NCBI GenBank assembly: GCA_039199225.1
Contig: JBCCSZ010000397.1
Span: 1-5,562 of the forward strand
Reading direction: 5' to 3'
DNA: 5,562 bases
Source of the DNA: JBCCSZ01 sp039199225
GTDB taxonomy: Bacteria; Bacteroidota; Bacteroidia; Chitinophagales; Saprospiraceae
Below are positions 1-5,562 of the stretch, one piece after another. The position numbers and the translations under genes are program-made. The notes beneath the pieces are model-generated. The model was not told the origin of the DNA. It worked only from the letters and a program-made list of their open reading frames with translations, and searched no databases. Numbering within the stretch: the first letter of the stretch is position 1; each line of letters begins with the position of its first letter.

Positions 1-2216
1 AGGAGACTCTCGATTTATGCTATGGCGATCTTTTTGACGGGCAGATTTATACGGAGGATGCCGTCGTCAATAGGCAGTACCAAAGTCAGGCGGGTTGCGA
101 TAGTTTGGTGGCCTACCGAATTATGGTTTCCGAAAATATCGAGACAACAGTATCCGCCGAAATTTGTCAAGGTGATACTTACGAATTGGCTGGCCTTCTT
201 TACACAGATGCTGGAAATTACCAAGCCGAGTTGCAGGCCGCCGAAGGTTGCGACAGCACCGTAAATCTCAACCTAGCCGTTTTACCGACCTATGATTTGG
301 AGCAGATCGTCGATTTGTGCTATGGCGATCTTTTTAACGGGCAGATTTACACGGAGGACGCCGTGGTTGATAAGCAATACCAAAGTCAGGCGGGTTGCGA
401 TAGTTTAATAACTTATCGAATTGCTGTCTCCGATAAAATCGAAACGAACTTGGTGGCCAATATTTGTCAGGGTGAGCAATACGAATTTGGTGGCATTACC
501 TACGAAGATGCTGGAAATTACCGTACAACGCTTACTGCTGCGAGCGGTTGTGACAGTACGGTGCAATTGGCCCTCACGGTTGACCCGAGCTATGAAGTAG
601 ATCAAATTGTTGGATTGTGTTTTGGTGGTACCTTCGACGGCCAAGTGTATACCAACAATGCAACGGTCGACAGGACTTATCAGTCTGTGGCAGGTTGCGA
701 CAGCTTGGTCCACTACGATATTCAGGTCTCAGACGATATTTTAATCAACATTGATGCAGCTATTTGTATGGGTGAAAGCTACCAATTGGGGGCGGAGACA
801 TACACAGCTGCTGGGAAATATACGGCAGCTTTCCAGGCAGTCGGAGGTTGTGACAGTACGGTTGTTGTGGACCTTGCGGTTTTACCCACCTACGAGCAAA
901 CAGCAGCGGTATCGCTATGTTACGGTGGGCAGTTCGATGGACAGACATACACCTCCGATGCCGATATTCAAAAGCTGTTTCATACGGTGAATGGTTGTGA
1001 TAGTTTGGTGTATTACGACATTGATGTAGCTGAGCTTTTGGAAAGTGATTTGACCGCCTCGATTTGCGATGGAGCAACCTATGCGCTAGGTAATGAGACT
1101 TTTGCGCTTGCTGGAAACTACGAAGTTGTATTTTCTGCCAAAAACGGCTGTGACAGTACCGTCCATCTGAGCTTGGAGGTGGCCCCAGTTTATGAGATTG
1201 AGCAAACAGTCAGCCTGTGTTTTGGCGGTACCTTCGACGGTCAAGTCTACACGAGCAATGCTACTGTAAACAAGCAATTTCAAAGTGTTTTTGGTTGCGA
1301 CAGCCTCGTTCAATATCAGATAGAAGTATTTGACAACATCGAAACGGATGTAGCTGCCAGTATCTGCCAAGGAGAAACCTATCAATTGGGGTTGGAAACC
1401 TACAGCCAAAGTGGCAATTACACAGCCGTCCTACAAGCCAGTGGTGGCTGCGACAGTACTGTCATGCTTGCGCTGGAAGTCTTCCCCGTTTATGAGCAAA
1501 CCCAAAACCTGGAGCTATGTTTTGGCGAGCGATACAATGGAACGGCCTACTTTGCCGATACCAGCCTGGTCGAATCTTATACCACGGCAGCCGGCTGCGA
1601 CAGCAACTGGACCATCCATCTACAAGTCTTTGATCGAGTGGTAACCAATCTAAATGAGTCGGTTTGCCAGGGAGAATTCTTCGAATTGGACGGCGAGAGA
1701 TATGGCGAAGAGGGCATCTACACAGCCATGTTTGAAAACAATTCTGGTTGTGACAGTACAGTTGTGCTGGAATTGAGCATTTTGCCAGTCTACGAATCGG
1801 AAGAAAACATCACCTTATCACCCACCGAGCCTTATGCCGGTCAAACATTCGCCAGCGATACGACCATTGTGCTGCAACTAACGGCAATCAACGGCTGCGA
1901 CAGCTTAGCGACCGTTAACATCAGCATTTTGACAACGAGTATCCTGACACCTTCTTTCGACGAGGAGATACGACTGTTTCCAAACCCTACTACGGACCAA
2001 TCGAAGCTTCAGCTGACGGGCTTCCCCTCTGGAAAAATTGAATGGTTCTTAGTCGACATCACTGGAAAGGAGGTGTGGAGCAAGCAACAGAACCACATTA
2101 CCAAGGAAGGTAGCTTTGAGGAATTGCTAGAGCTTGGGGATTTACCTCCCGGAATTTACACCCTGATTTTGAAGACCGACCTAGGCGTCTTTAGTCGAAA
2201 GGTCTTGAAGCTATAG
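1..2216 (+). CDS. Large GCDS-repeat cell-surface/secreted protein with T9SS type A sorting domain (5'-truncated)
   Basis: The reading frame is open from base 3 to the TAG at 2214-2216, giving 737 visible residues. The first in-frame ATG, at 105, is internal to a repeat, because the codons before it (E-T-L-D-L-C-Y-G...) match the next repeat copy, so the true start lies left of the window. Residues 1 to about 650 are 13 cysteine-bearing modules of two alternating types. Type A carries LCYG/LCFG, then GCDSLV; type B carries ICQG, then GCDSTV and a P-x-Y linker. The last roughly 80 residues are a T9SS C-terminal sorting domain, so the protein is probably exported through the outer membrane and then anchored or released. 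GCDS repeats of this sort are familiar in very large Bacteroidota surface proteins, where adhesion or matrix roles are suspected but usually unproven. No enzymatic domain is visible. A terminator-like hairpin follows the stop. Family assignment is confident; the molecular function is unknown. Confidence 0.93.
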   Translation, partial: ETLDLCYGDLFDGQIYTEDAVVNRQYQSQAGCDSLVAYRIMVSENIETTVSAEICQGDTYELAGLLYTDAGNYQAELQAAEGCDSTVNLNLAVLPTYDLEQIVDLCYGDLFNGQIYTEDAVVDKQYQSQAGCDSLITYRIAVSDKIETNLVANICQGEQYEFGGITYEDAGNYRTTLTAASGCDSTVQLALTVDPSYEVDQIVGLCFGGTFDGQVYTNNATVDRTYQSVAGCDSLVHYDIQVSDDILINIDAAICMGESYQLGAETYTAAGKYTAAFQAVGGCDSTVVVDLAVLPTYEQTAAVSLCYGGQFDGQTYTSDADIQKLFHTVNGCDSLVYYDIDVAELLESDLTASICDGATYALGNETFALAGNYEVVFSAKNGCDSTVHLSLEVAPVYEIEQTVSLCFGGTFDGQVYTSNATVNKQFQSVFGCDSLVQYQIEVFDNIETDVAASICQGETYQLGLETYSQSGNYTAVLQASGGCDSTVMLALEVFPVYEQTQNLELCFGERYNGTAYFADTSLVESYTTAAGCDSNWTIHLQVFDRVVTNLNESVCQGEFFELDGERYGEEGIYTAMFENNSGCDSTVVLELSILPVYESEENITLSPTEPYAGQTFASDTTIVLQLTAINGCDSLATVNISILTTSILTPSFDEEIRLFPNPTTDQSKLQLTGFPSGKIEWFLVDITGKEVWSKQQNHITKEGSFEELLELGDLPPGIYTLILKTDLGVFSRKVLKL
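3..1949 (+). repeat. Tandem array of alternating A/B cysteine modules, exact 300-nt period
   Basis: Seven A modules and six B modules alternate. The GCDS codons start at 93, 393, 693, 993, 1293, 1593 and 1893 (A) and at 246, 546, 846, 1146, 1446 and 1746 (B), so the composite unit is exactly 300 nt (100 residues) with no insertion or deletion. Cysteine codons start at 18, 96, 165 and 249 in the first unit and recur every 300 nt. The residue spacing is 26 within A, 23 to B, 28 within B and 23 to the next A. Two cysteines per module suggests one disulfide per module (inference). The last A module (about 1794-1934) has serine instead of the first cysteine. Units diverge by substitution only; bases 1-120 and 301-420 are about 84% identical by hand count. 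Confidence 0.95.
1968..2213 (+). other. T9SS type A C-terminal sorting domain (Por secretion tail)
   Basis: The final 82 residues of the repeat protein begin with the typical I-R-L-F-P-N-P-T motif. A beta-rich stretch follows, with V-D-I-T-G-K-E-V, then the late motif L-P-P-G-I-Y-T-L-I-L and a basic end, R-K-V-L-K-L. This order (FPNP near the start, D-x-x-G-K/R in the middle, G-x-Y-x-L near the end and a short basic tail) is the known signature of the type A signal recognised by the type IX secretion system of Bacteroidota. There is no gliding-motility-type (type B) C-terminal domain. The domain usually directs passage through the outer membrane and is cleaved on surface attachment; that step is inferred here from the family. 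Confidence 0.9.
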
Positions 2217-2241
2217 AAATTGGGTCAAGAACCCTGGAATT

Positions 2242-2283
2242 GGAAATCTTGTTAGCTTTGTATGGTCTAACAAGATTTTCTTT
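2242..2283 (+). terminator. Rho-independent terminator hairpin between the repeat gene and the ThiF-rhodanese gene
   Basis: A perfect 12-bp inverted repeat lies at 2244-2255 (AAATCTTGTTAG) and 2267-2278 (CTAACAAGATTT), with an 11-nt loop. Allowing one G-U pair extends the stem to 14 bp (2242-2255 with 2267-2280). The right arm runs into a T-rich tract (TTTTCTTT, 2276-2283) that touches the ATG at 2284. It sits 26 nt after the stop of the repeat gene, as expected for its intrinsic terminator. The stem is AT-rich, so efficiency is uncertain. Because it abuts the next start codon, it could also influence initiation on any read-through transcript. Confidence 0.75.
2253..2260 (+). promoter_or_regulatory. 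Possible -7 promoter box for the ThiF-rhodanese gene
   Basis: TAGCTTTG matches the Bacteroidota -7 consensus TAnnTTTG exactly and would place transcription start near 2267, about 17 nt before the ATG at 2284. No TTTG-type -33 element is seen at the usual spacing. The box straddles the left arm and loop of the terminator hairpin. An eight-base motif with two free positions occurs by chance fairly often, so this is a tentative call. Confidence 0.25.
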
Positions 2284-3414
2284 ATGAGTGAACAACTCTT
2301 TAGCAAGGAGGAACTGTCTCGCTACGCTCGCCATTTCAGCTTGCCAGAATTTGGAATGTCTGCACAGCAAAAACTGAAGACTGCTAGTGTGTTGGTGGTT
2401 GGAGCGGGAGGGCTGGGATGTCCGCTGTTGCTGTACTTGGCTGCTGCGGGCGTTGGTAAAATTGGCATCGTAGATTTCGATAAAGTGGACGACAGCAATC
2501 TGCAGCGGCAGGTCTTATATGGTGTGCAGGATGTAGGAAAATACAAGGTGGAGGTAGCGCGCGAGCGCGTCGTTTCGCTCAATCCGCATATAGAAGTTGT
2601 GCTTTACAAGGAGGCGCTCAGCAGTCGGAATGCTTTGGACACCATCAAAGACTACGATGTTGTGGCAGATGGAACCGATAATTTTCCGACCCGCTACCTG
2701 GTCAACGACGCTTGTGTGCTATTGAATAAGGTCAATGTCTATGGGTCGATTTTTCGCTTTGAGGGCCAGGTGTCTGTTTTCAACTATCCATTGCCGGACG
2801 GAGGGCGTGGTCCCAATTACAGAGACCTATTTCCAGAGCCGCCACCGCCGGGCTTAGTACCGAGTTGTGCAGAGGGCGGGGTGTTGGGCGTGTTGCCTGG
2901 CATCATCGGCAGTATGCAGGCCAGCGAGGTCATCAAGGTGCTGGCAGGCGTAGGGGAGCCCTTGGCAGGTCGCCTATTTTTATTCGATGCAGCAGCCTTC
3001 ACCTCTCGGGTTTTACAAATCCAAAAAGTCAGTCATACCCACGCCCAAATCCAAGGCTTAATCGATTATGAGGAATTCTGTGGCATTCCAAAGGCCGAAG
3101 AAGCCAGCTACCAGCGCATCAATGTGGAGACCTTCCGCCGATGGCAAGCATCAGGCGAAGCATTTGTCTTGATCGATGTGCGGGAGCCTTACGAATACGA
3201 GGCAGGCCATATGGGCGGCAAGAACATCCCTCTGGGGCGCATTGCTGATGCCATCGACCAAATACCCAAAGATCAAAAGGTGGTCGTTCACTGTCGCAGC
3301 GGCCAGCGCAGCGCCAAGGCCATCAAGCAGCTCCAGGAATTGGCAACCTTCGACCAGCTCTACAATCTCGAAGGGGGGATACAAGCCTGGCAGTCCTTCG
3401 AATCAAGCCTTTAG
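2284..3414 (+). CDS. ThiF/MoeB-family sulfur-carrier adenylyltransferase fused to a C-terminal rhodanese domain
   Basis: This is a complete 376-residue cytoplasmic protein. Residues 1 to about 260 form an E1-like adenylyltransferase: the RYxRHxxLPxxG-type N-terminus (12-24), nucleotide-binding GAGGLG (40-45), DFDKVDDSNLQRQ (64-76) with the conserved arginine R75, GKYK (85-88), DGTDNFPTRYLVND (129-142), and PSCAEGGVLGVLPG (193-206) with the candidate catalytic cysteine C195. Residues about 278-374 are a rhodanese domain with IDVREPYEYEAGH (297-309) and active loop CRSGQRS (337-343, nucleophile C337). The architecture matches MOCS3/Uba4 and many bacterial MoeB/ThiF proteins. Such proteins adenylate the C-terminal glycine of a ThiS- or MoaD-like carrier, and the rhodanese supplies persulfide sulfur. 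The usual zinc-binding CxxC after GP is GPNYRD here (N178, D181), and only one cysteine (C266) remains of the second pair. The start at 2284 fits the family N-terminus; there is no Shine-Dalgarno site. Whether it serves thiamine, molybdopterin or tRNA thiolation cannot be told, as no pathway gene is adjacent. Confidence 0.93.
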   Translation: MSEQLFSKEELSRYARHFSLPEFGMSAQQKLKTASVLVVGAGGLGCPLLLYLAAAGVGKIGIVDFDKVDDSNLQRQVLYGVQDVGKYKVEVARERVVSLNPHIEVVLYKEALSSRNALDTIKDYDVVADGTDNFPTRYLVNDACVLLNKVNVYGSIFRFEGQVSVFNYPLPDGGRGPNYRDLFPEPPPPGLVPSCAEGGVLGVLPGIIGSMQASEVIKVLAGVGEPLAGRLFLFDAAAFTSRVLQIQKVSHTHAQIQGLIDYEEFCGIPKAEEASYQRINVETFRRWQASGEAFVLIDVREPYEYEAGHMGGKNIPLGRIADAIDQIPKDQKVVVHCRSGQRSAKAIKQLQELATFDQLYNLEGGIQAWQSFESSL

Positions 3415-4848
3415 TGCTTCCAGCTTTTCCATCAACCAATCCCGCTCTAGGTGTGGCTTGGAGAGTAGTTTTTCTTGCAGTTTATCGATGCGCTTGGTAT
3501 TGTTCATCGTTTGCGGATTGTGGATTTGGCGCAGTAAGTTGATGAAGTTGTTATTGGCTTCCTTGGGTAGGTCTGGGAGCAAATGGCGCGAAATCCGAAA
3601 TAGGTAGACTTTCAGACTGTCGATTTTGGATTCCAGCAGGGGAGAGTGGAGCTCGTAGTAAATCTTTAATTCCAGTCGTCGCGTAGCGATTTTGTAGTAG
3701 GTATCGGCCGGATAGTCGTTCAATAGGTCCAGTGCCTTGTCGTACTGCCCGAGCATAAAATGGTAGTGTGCCAGGTTAAATTGGTAAATGCCCTGGGGAA
3801 ACTCCGTTCCGACGATGCGGTTTTTGTGTGCTTGGAGAAAGGCCAATACCCAGTCGGCCTCGTGCAGCTTCATTCCGAAGGTTACGATGTTTTTGACAGT
3901 CGCTGGTAGAATGCCCATTTGGTAGTAGAGATAGCCGCCTTCGAGATGGGCTTTGTACAAATCGAATCCCTTTTGTAGATATGCCTCCTGGCCTTGATTG
4001 TATTTTCGGATGCAAAAGCTTCGACAGATGGTTTGCAGTGCCTTTAACTGTTCCAGTGGAATGGCATCGCTGTACTGCTCGATGGTTTTTTCCAGTTTTG
4101 TGAAGATTTGTTCGTTCTCCTTGTCTTTTAGAAGTTGATAGGCGTAGTAGTAGGCTTCGATGACAGGGCGATCGGTACAAAAATCGCTTTCGATGATCGG
4201 CGTGATTTGCTCCAAGAGTTGAAGGCTCTCTTGTATTTGTAGTGGGACGTGCAGATTGTTTTGGGCGATGATCCAATTGGCGTATTCCAGCTTGGCCGTC
4301 ACATAGAATTCGTCCAGACTCTTCAGTGTATTGGGAAGGTTGAGGTCTTCTTTTCGGCTGTTGTACAAACCGGCATATTCGGATATTTCCTGCTCGATCC
4401 GGTATTGATTCAGATAGTATTGTTTATCTTTTCGTAGGACTTCCCTTTGGGTAGTTTGAAGGTTGCGAATACTTTGCTGAAAAAACTTGTGTAAATTTTT
4501 TTGTCGGTAAAAGCGCGCTTGTATCAGTAGGCTTTCCAGTTGTTGGTCTTCAAGGCCAGCATATTCATAAATGATGAAGCGTTTGACTGCCTTGAGCAAC
4601 CTGGCCATCAACTTATCCATTTTGGCGTTGGAGAAGTTCTGGCCTTCGAATATTTTGTCGAAGACATCCTCTTTGTCTGGAGTCTCGCCACCGCTTAGCA
4701 GGTTTTTCTTCAGCAGCTCGAACAGCTCGTAAGCCTTTTGCTTCTGCTTGATGTCATTCAAATAGGGAGAGTGTAAAAACTTATCCAGCTGTCGAAGTTC
4801 CGATTTGTCCAACGATTGAAGAATAGCGTATAATTTACTTGACTTCAT
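3403..4848 (-). CDS. Uncharacterised all-helical protein with TPR-like segment
   Basis: The frame encodes 481 residues from the ATG at 4848 to the TGA at 3403-3405. I do not recognise a named family, although an N-terminus of this sort (LxxLxxxExxxLxxFLxSPYxN, residues about 8-31) resembles uncharacterised Bacteroidota proteins. The sequence is almost entirely predicted helix: charged, glutamine-rich and poor in glycine. A TPR-like helix pair is visible near 353-378 (L-A-H-Y-H-F-M-L-G-Q-Y-D-K-A-L), and further helical pairs lie at about 200-300. There is no signal peptide, membrane segment or catalytic motif, so a cytoplasmic scaffold or protein-interaction role is the most that can be inferred. 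A longer frame starts at 4932, but its 28 extra residues hold four cysteines and many aromatics unlike the rest, and a candidate promoter box lies inside them, so 4848 is preferred. The gene converges on the ThiF-rhodanese gene and overlaps its last 12 nt. Confidence 0.85.
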   Translation of the reverse strand: MKSSKLYAILQSLDKSELRQLDKFLHSPYLNDIKQKQKAYELFELLKKNLLSGGETPDKEDVFDKIFEGQNFSNAKMDKLMARLLKAVKRFIIYEYAGLEDQQLESLLIQARFYRQKNLHKFFQQSIRNLQTTQREVLRKDKQYYLNQYRIEQEISEYAGLYNSRKEDLNLPNTLKSLDEFYVTAKLEYANWIIAQNNLHVPLQIQESLQLLEQITPIIESDFCTDRPVIEAYYYAYQLLKDKENEQIFTKLEKTIEQYSDAIPLEQLKALQTICRSFCIRKYNQGQEAYLQKGFDLYKAHLEGGYLYYQMGILPATVKNIVTFGMKLHEADWVLAFLQAHKNRIVGTEFPQGIYQFNLAHYHFMLGQYDKALDLLNDYPADTYYKIATRRLELKIYYELHSPLLESKIDSLKVYLFRISRHLLPDLPKEANNNFINLLRQIHNPQTMNNTKRIDKLQEKLLSKPHLERDWLMEKLEALKA

Positions 4849-4955
4849 GCATGGATTAAAAGGTGGAAGAATGTTGCAAAAATGTAATACGAAACAAAAG
4901 TAGCAAAACTTTATATTTCGTCTTGTCAACACATTTGTTCGTTAAAACCAAAATT
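4849..4955. promoter_or_regulatory. Divergent intergenic region with candidate promoters
   Basis: These 107 AT-rich bases separate the divergent starts at 4848 (minus) and 4956 (plus) and must hold the control signals of both genes. On the minus strand, bases 4902-4895 read TACTTTTG, an exact TAnnTTTG box; transcription would start near 4888, about 40 nt before the ATG. The nearest -33-like sequence (GTTG) is 3-5 nt further away than usual. On the plus strand, TATATTTC at 4912-4919 matches seven of eight positions of the same box, with no good -33 element. Neither start has a Shine-Dalgarno site; the plus-strand start follows an A-rich stretch typical of Bacteroidota leaders. The promoter boxes are consensus matches only. 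Confidence 0.4.
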
Positions 4956-5562
4956 ATGTCAACACTTAGAATGCGTGTATTGGGATGTGTGTTATTTTTT
5001 GGACTTTGCTTTCAGAATGGACAAGCCCAGCAATATTATCAGGTAGATTATAGCAATTATATGGAAGTGACAAGAGCGATCTATAATAAGTATCGTTTTT
5101 TCATGGGAGATCGGGTGGATTCGAATCGTATCCGAACGCATATTTTGCAGCAATTGAATGCGCGAACCTATGATCCGGACCTGGCACGCCCACAGGCGCT
5201 TTGCACGGGCAAGCAGTTTCAGCGTTGCCTCTTCCGCTGGAATTTCCTTGGAGCGCCTTTCTTGGTCGGAACTTCCTATCTGGATTTTTACGATGGACAA
5301 ACAGGGGCGCAAACGGTCGCCAGCCCAGGGGCTATGCTCCATTATTCCATCAATCAACACACCCTCTATACCTTTTTTCGCGAAATGGGAGACGGGCGTA
5401 GCAGCATGGAGATCATCATTGTCGATAAGGATGCTTTTTCGGTGACTACCCAAGTGCCACAGCCTGCTTTTTCCCATCCGGAGAATTTGCTCGCTGTATC
5501 CAAGCCCATCCTTCAACCCAATATCATCCGTAATTTCAGTCGTTTGTCTTTTTATCTTTCGG
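4956..5562 (+). CDS. Exported protein of unknown function, N-terminal part (3'-truncated at the window edge)
   Basis: From the ATG at 4956 the frame stays open for 202 codons to the right edge of the window with no stop. The N-terminus is a clear signal peptide: basic residues R5 and R7, a hydrophobic core at about 8-19 (V-L-G-C-V-L-F-F-G-L-C-F), and a probable signal peptidase I site after G-Q-A (residue 24), leaving a mature protein that begins Q-Q-Y-Y. The mature part starts with a tyrosine-rich, probably helical segment (about 27-70). A C-x7-C pair (C83, C91) and a strand-rich stretch with aromatic and glycine residues (about 93-160) follow. I do not recognise a family. The protein is probably periplasmic, outer-membrane or secreted; a T9SS tail, if any, would lie beyond the window. 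It is divergent from the helical-protein gene and likely has its own promoter in the 107-bp gap. The ORF is strongly supported; its function is unknown. Confidence 0.8.
   Translation, partial: MSTLRMRVLGCVLFFGLCFQNGQAQQYYQVDYSNYMEVTRAIYNKYRFFMGDRVDSNRIRTHILQQLNARTYDPDLARPQALCTGKQFQRCLFRWNFLGAPFLVGTSYLDFYDGQTGAQTVASPGAMLHYSINQHTLYTFFREMGDGRSSMEIIIVDKDAFSVTTQVPQPAFSHPENLLAVSKPILQPNIIRNFSRLSFYLS

Noticed and set aside
405..1409. Several 100-residue minus-strand frames in the repeat gene
   Set aside because: They repeat with the 300-nt period of the coding strand and are simply its antisense; none has an independent domain.
1..1949. Regularly spaced repeats as a possible CRISPR array
   Set aside because: The unit is 300 nt, coding throughout, with no short identical repeat and unique spacer arrangement.
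2556..2573. GC-rich near-palindrome (GCGCGCGAGCGCG) inside the ThiF-rhodanese gene
   Set aside because: It is short and imperfect, and lies in conserved coding sequence. No T-tract or other regulatory context accompanies it.
3776..4276. 166-residue minus-strand frame inside the helical-protein gene
   Set aside because: It is a same-strand shadow in another frame, rich in Arg, Ser, Pro and His without domain character.
4956..5030. Lipoprotein signal (VLGC near residue 11) in the right-edge protein
   Set aside because: The cysteine is in the middle of the hydrophobic core, the lipobox position -2 is leucine, and hydrophobic residues continue after it to a signal peptidase I site at residue 24.
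4992..5516. 174-residue minus-strand frame with a hydrophobic C-terminal stretch
   Set aside because: It lies antisense to the signal-peptide ORF starting at 4956. Its hydrophobic end is the reverse complement of the leader and adjoining region, and the plus-strand frame has a far more protein-like N-terminus.

Overview
The window looks like a chromosomal segment of a Bacteroidota member, most likely of the Saprospiria type. The evidence is a giant GCDS-repeat surface protein ending in a type IX secretion (T9SS) sorting domain, a ThiF/MoeB-rhodanese fusion of the kind common in that phylum, no clear Shine-Dalgarno sites before any start, and matches to the Bacteroidota -7 promoter box (TAnnTTTG). 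The lineage below phylum level is inference.

Layout: (1) 1-2216, plus strand: the C-terminal 737 residues of a cell-surface or secreted repeat protein whose start lies left of the window. It has 13 cysteine-containing modules of two alternating kinds in an exact 300-nt (100-residue) period, then a T9SS type A C-terminal domain. (2) 2217-2283: a short intergenic gap holding a strong hairpin followed by a T-rich tract, read as the terminator of the repeat gene. (3) 2284-3414, plus strand: a complete E1-like adenylyltransferase (ThiF/MoeB family) fused to a C-terminal rhodanese domain. (4) 3403-4848, minus strand: an uncharacterised all-helical, TPR-like cytoplasmic protein, convergent with and overlapping the ThiF-rhodanese gene by 12 nt. 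(5) 4849-4955: a 107-bp divergent intergenic region with candidate promoter boxes. (6) 4956-5562, plus strand: the first 202 codons of an exported protein with a signal peptide, cut by the right edge.

The four genes do not form one operon and share no evident pathway. The repeat protein and the right-edge protein are exported. The ThiF-rhodanese protein acts in cytoplasmic sulfur transfer to a ubiquitin-like carrier, but no carrier (ThiS/MoaD-like) or pathway gene is in view. I saw no tRNA, rRNA, CRISPR array, insertion sequence or defence system. The most striking structure is the indel-free 300-nt lattice of the repeat array, on which all 25 visible cysteines fall.
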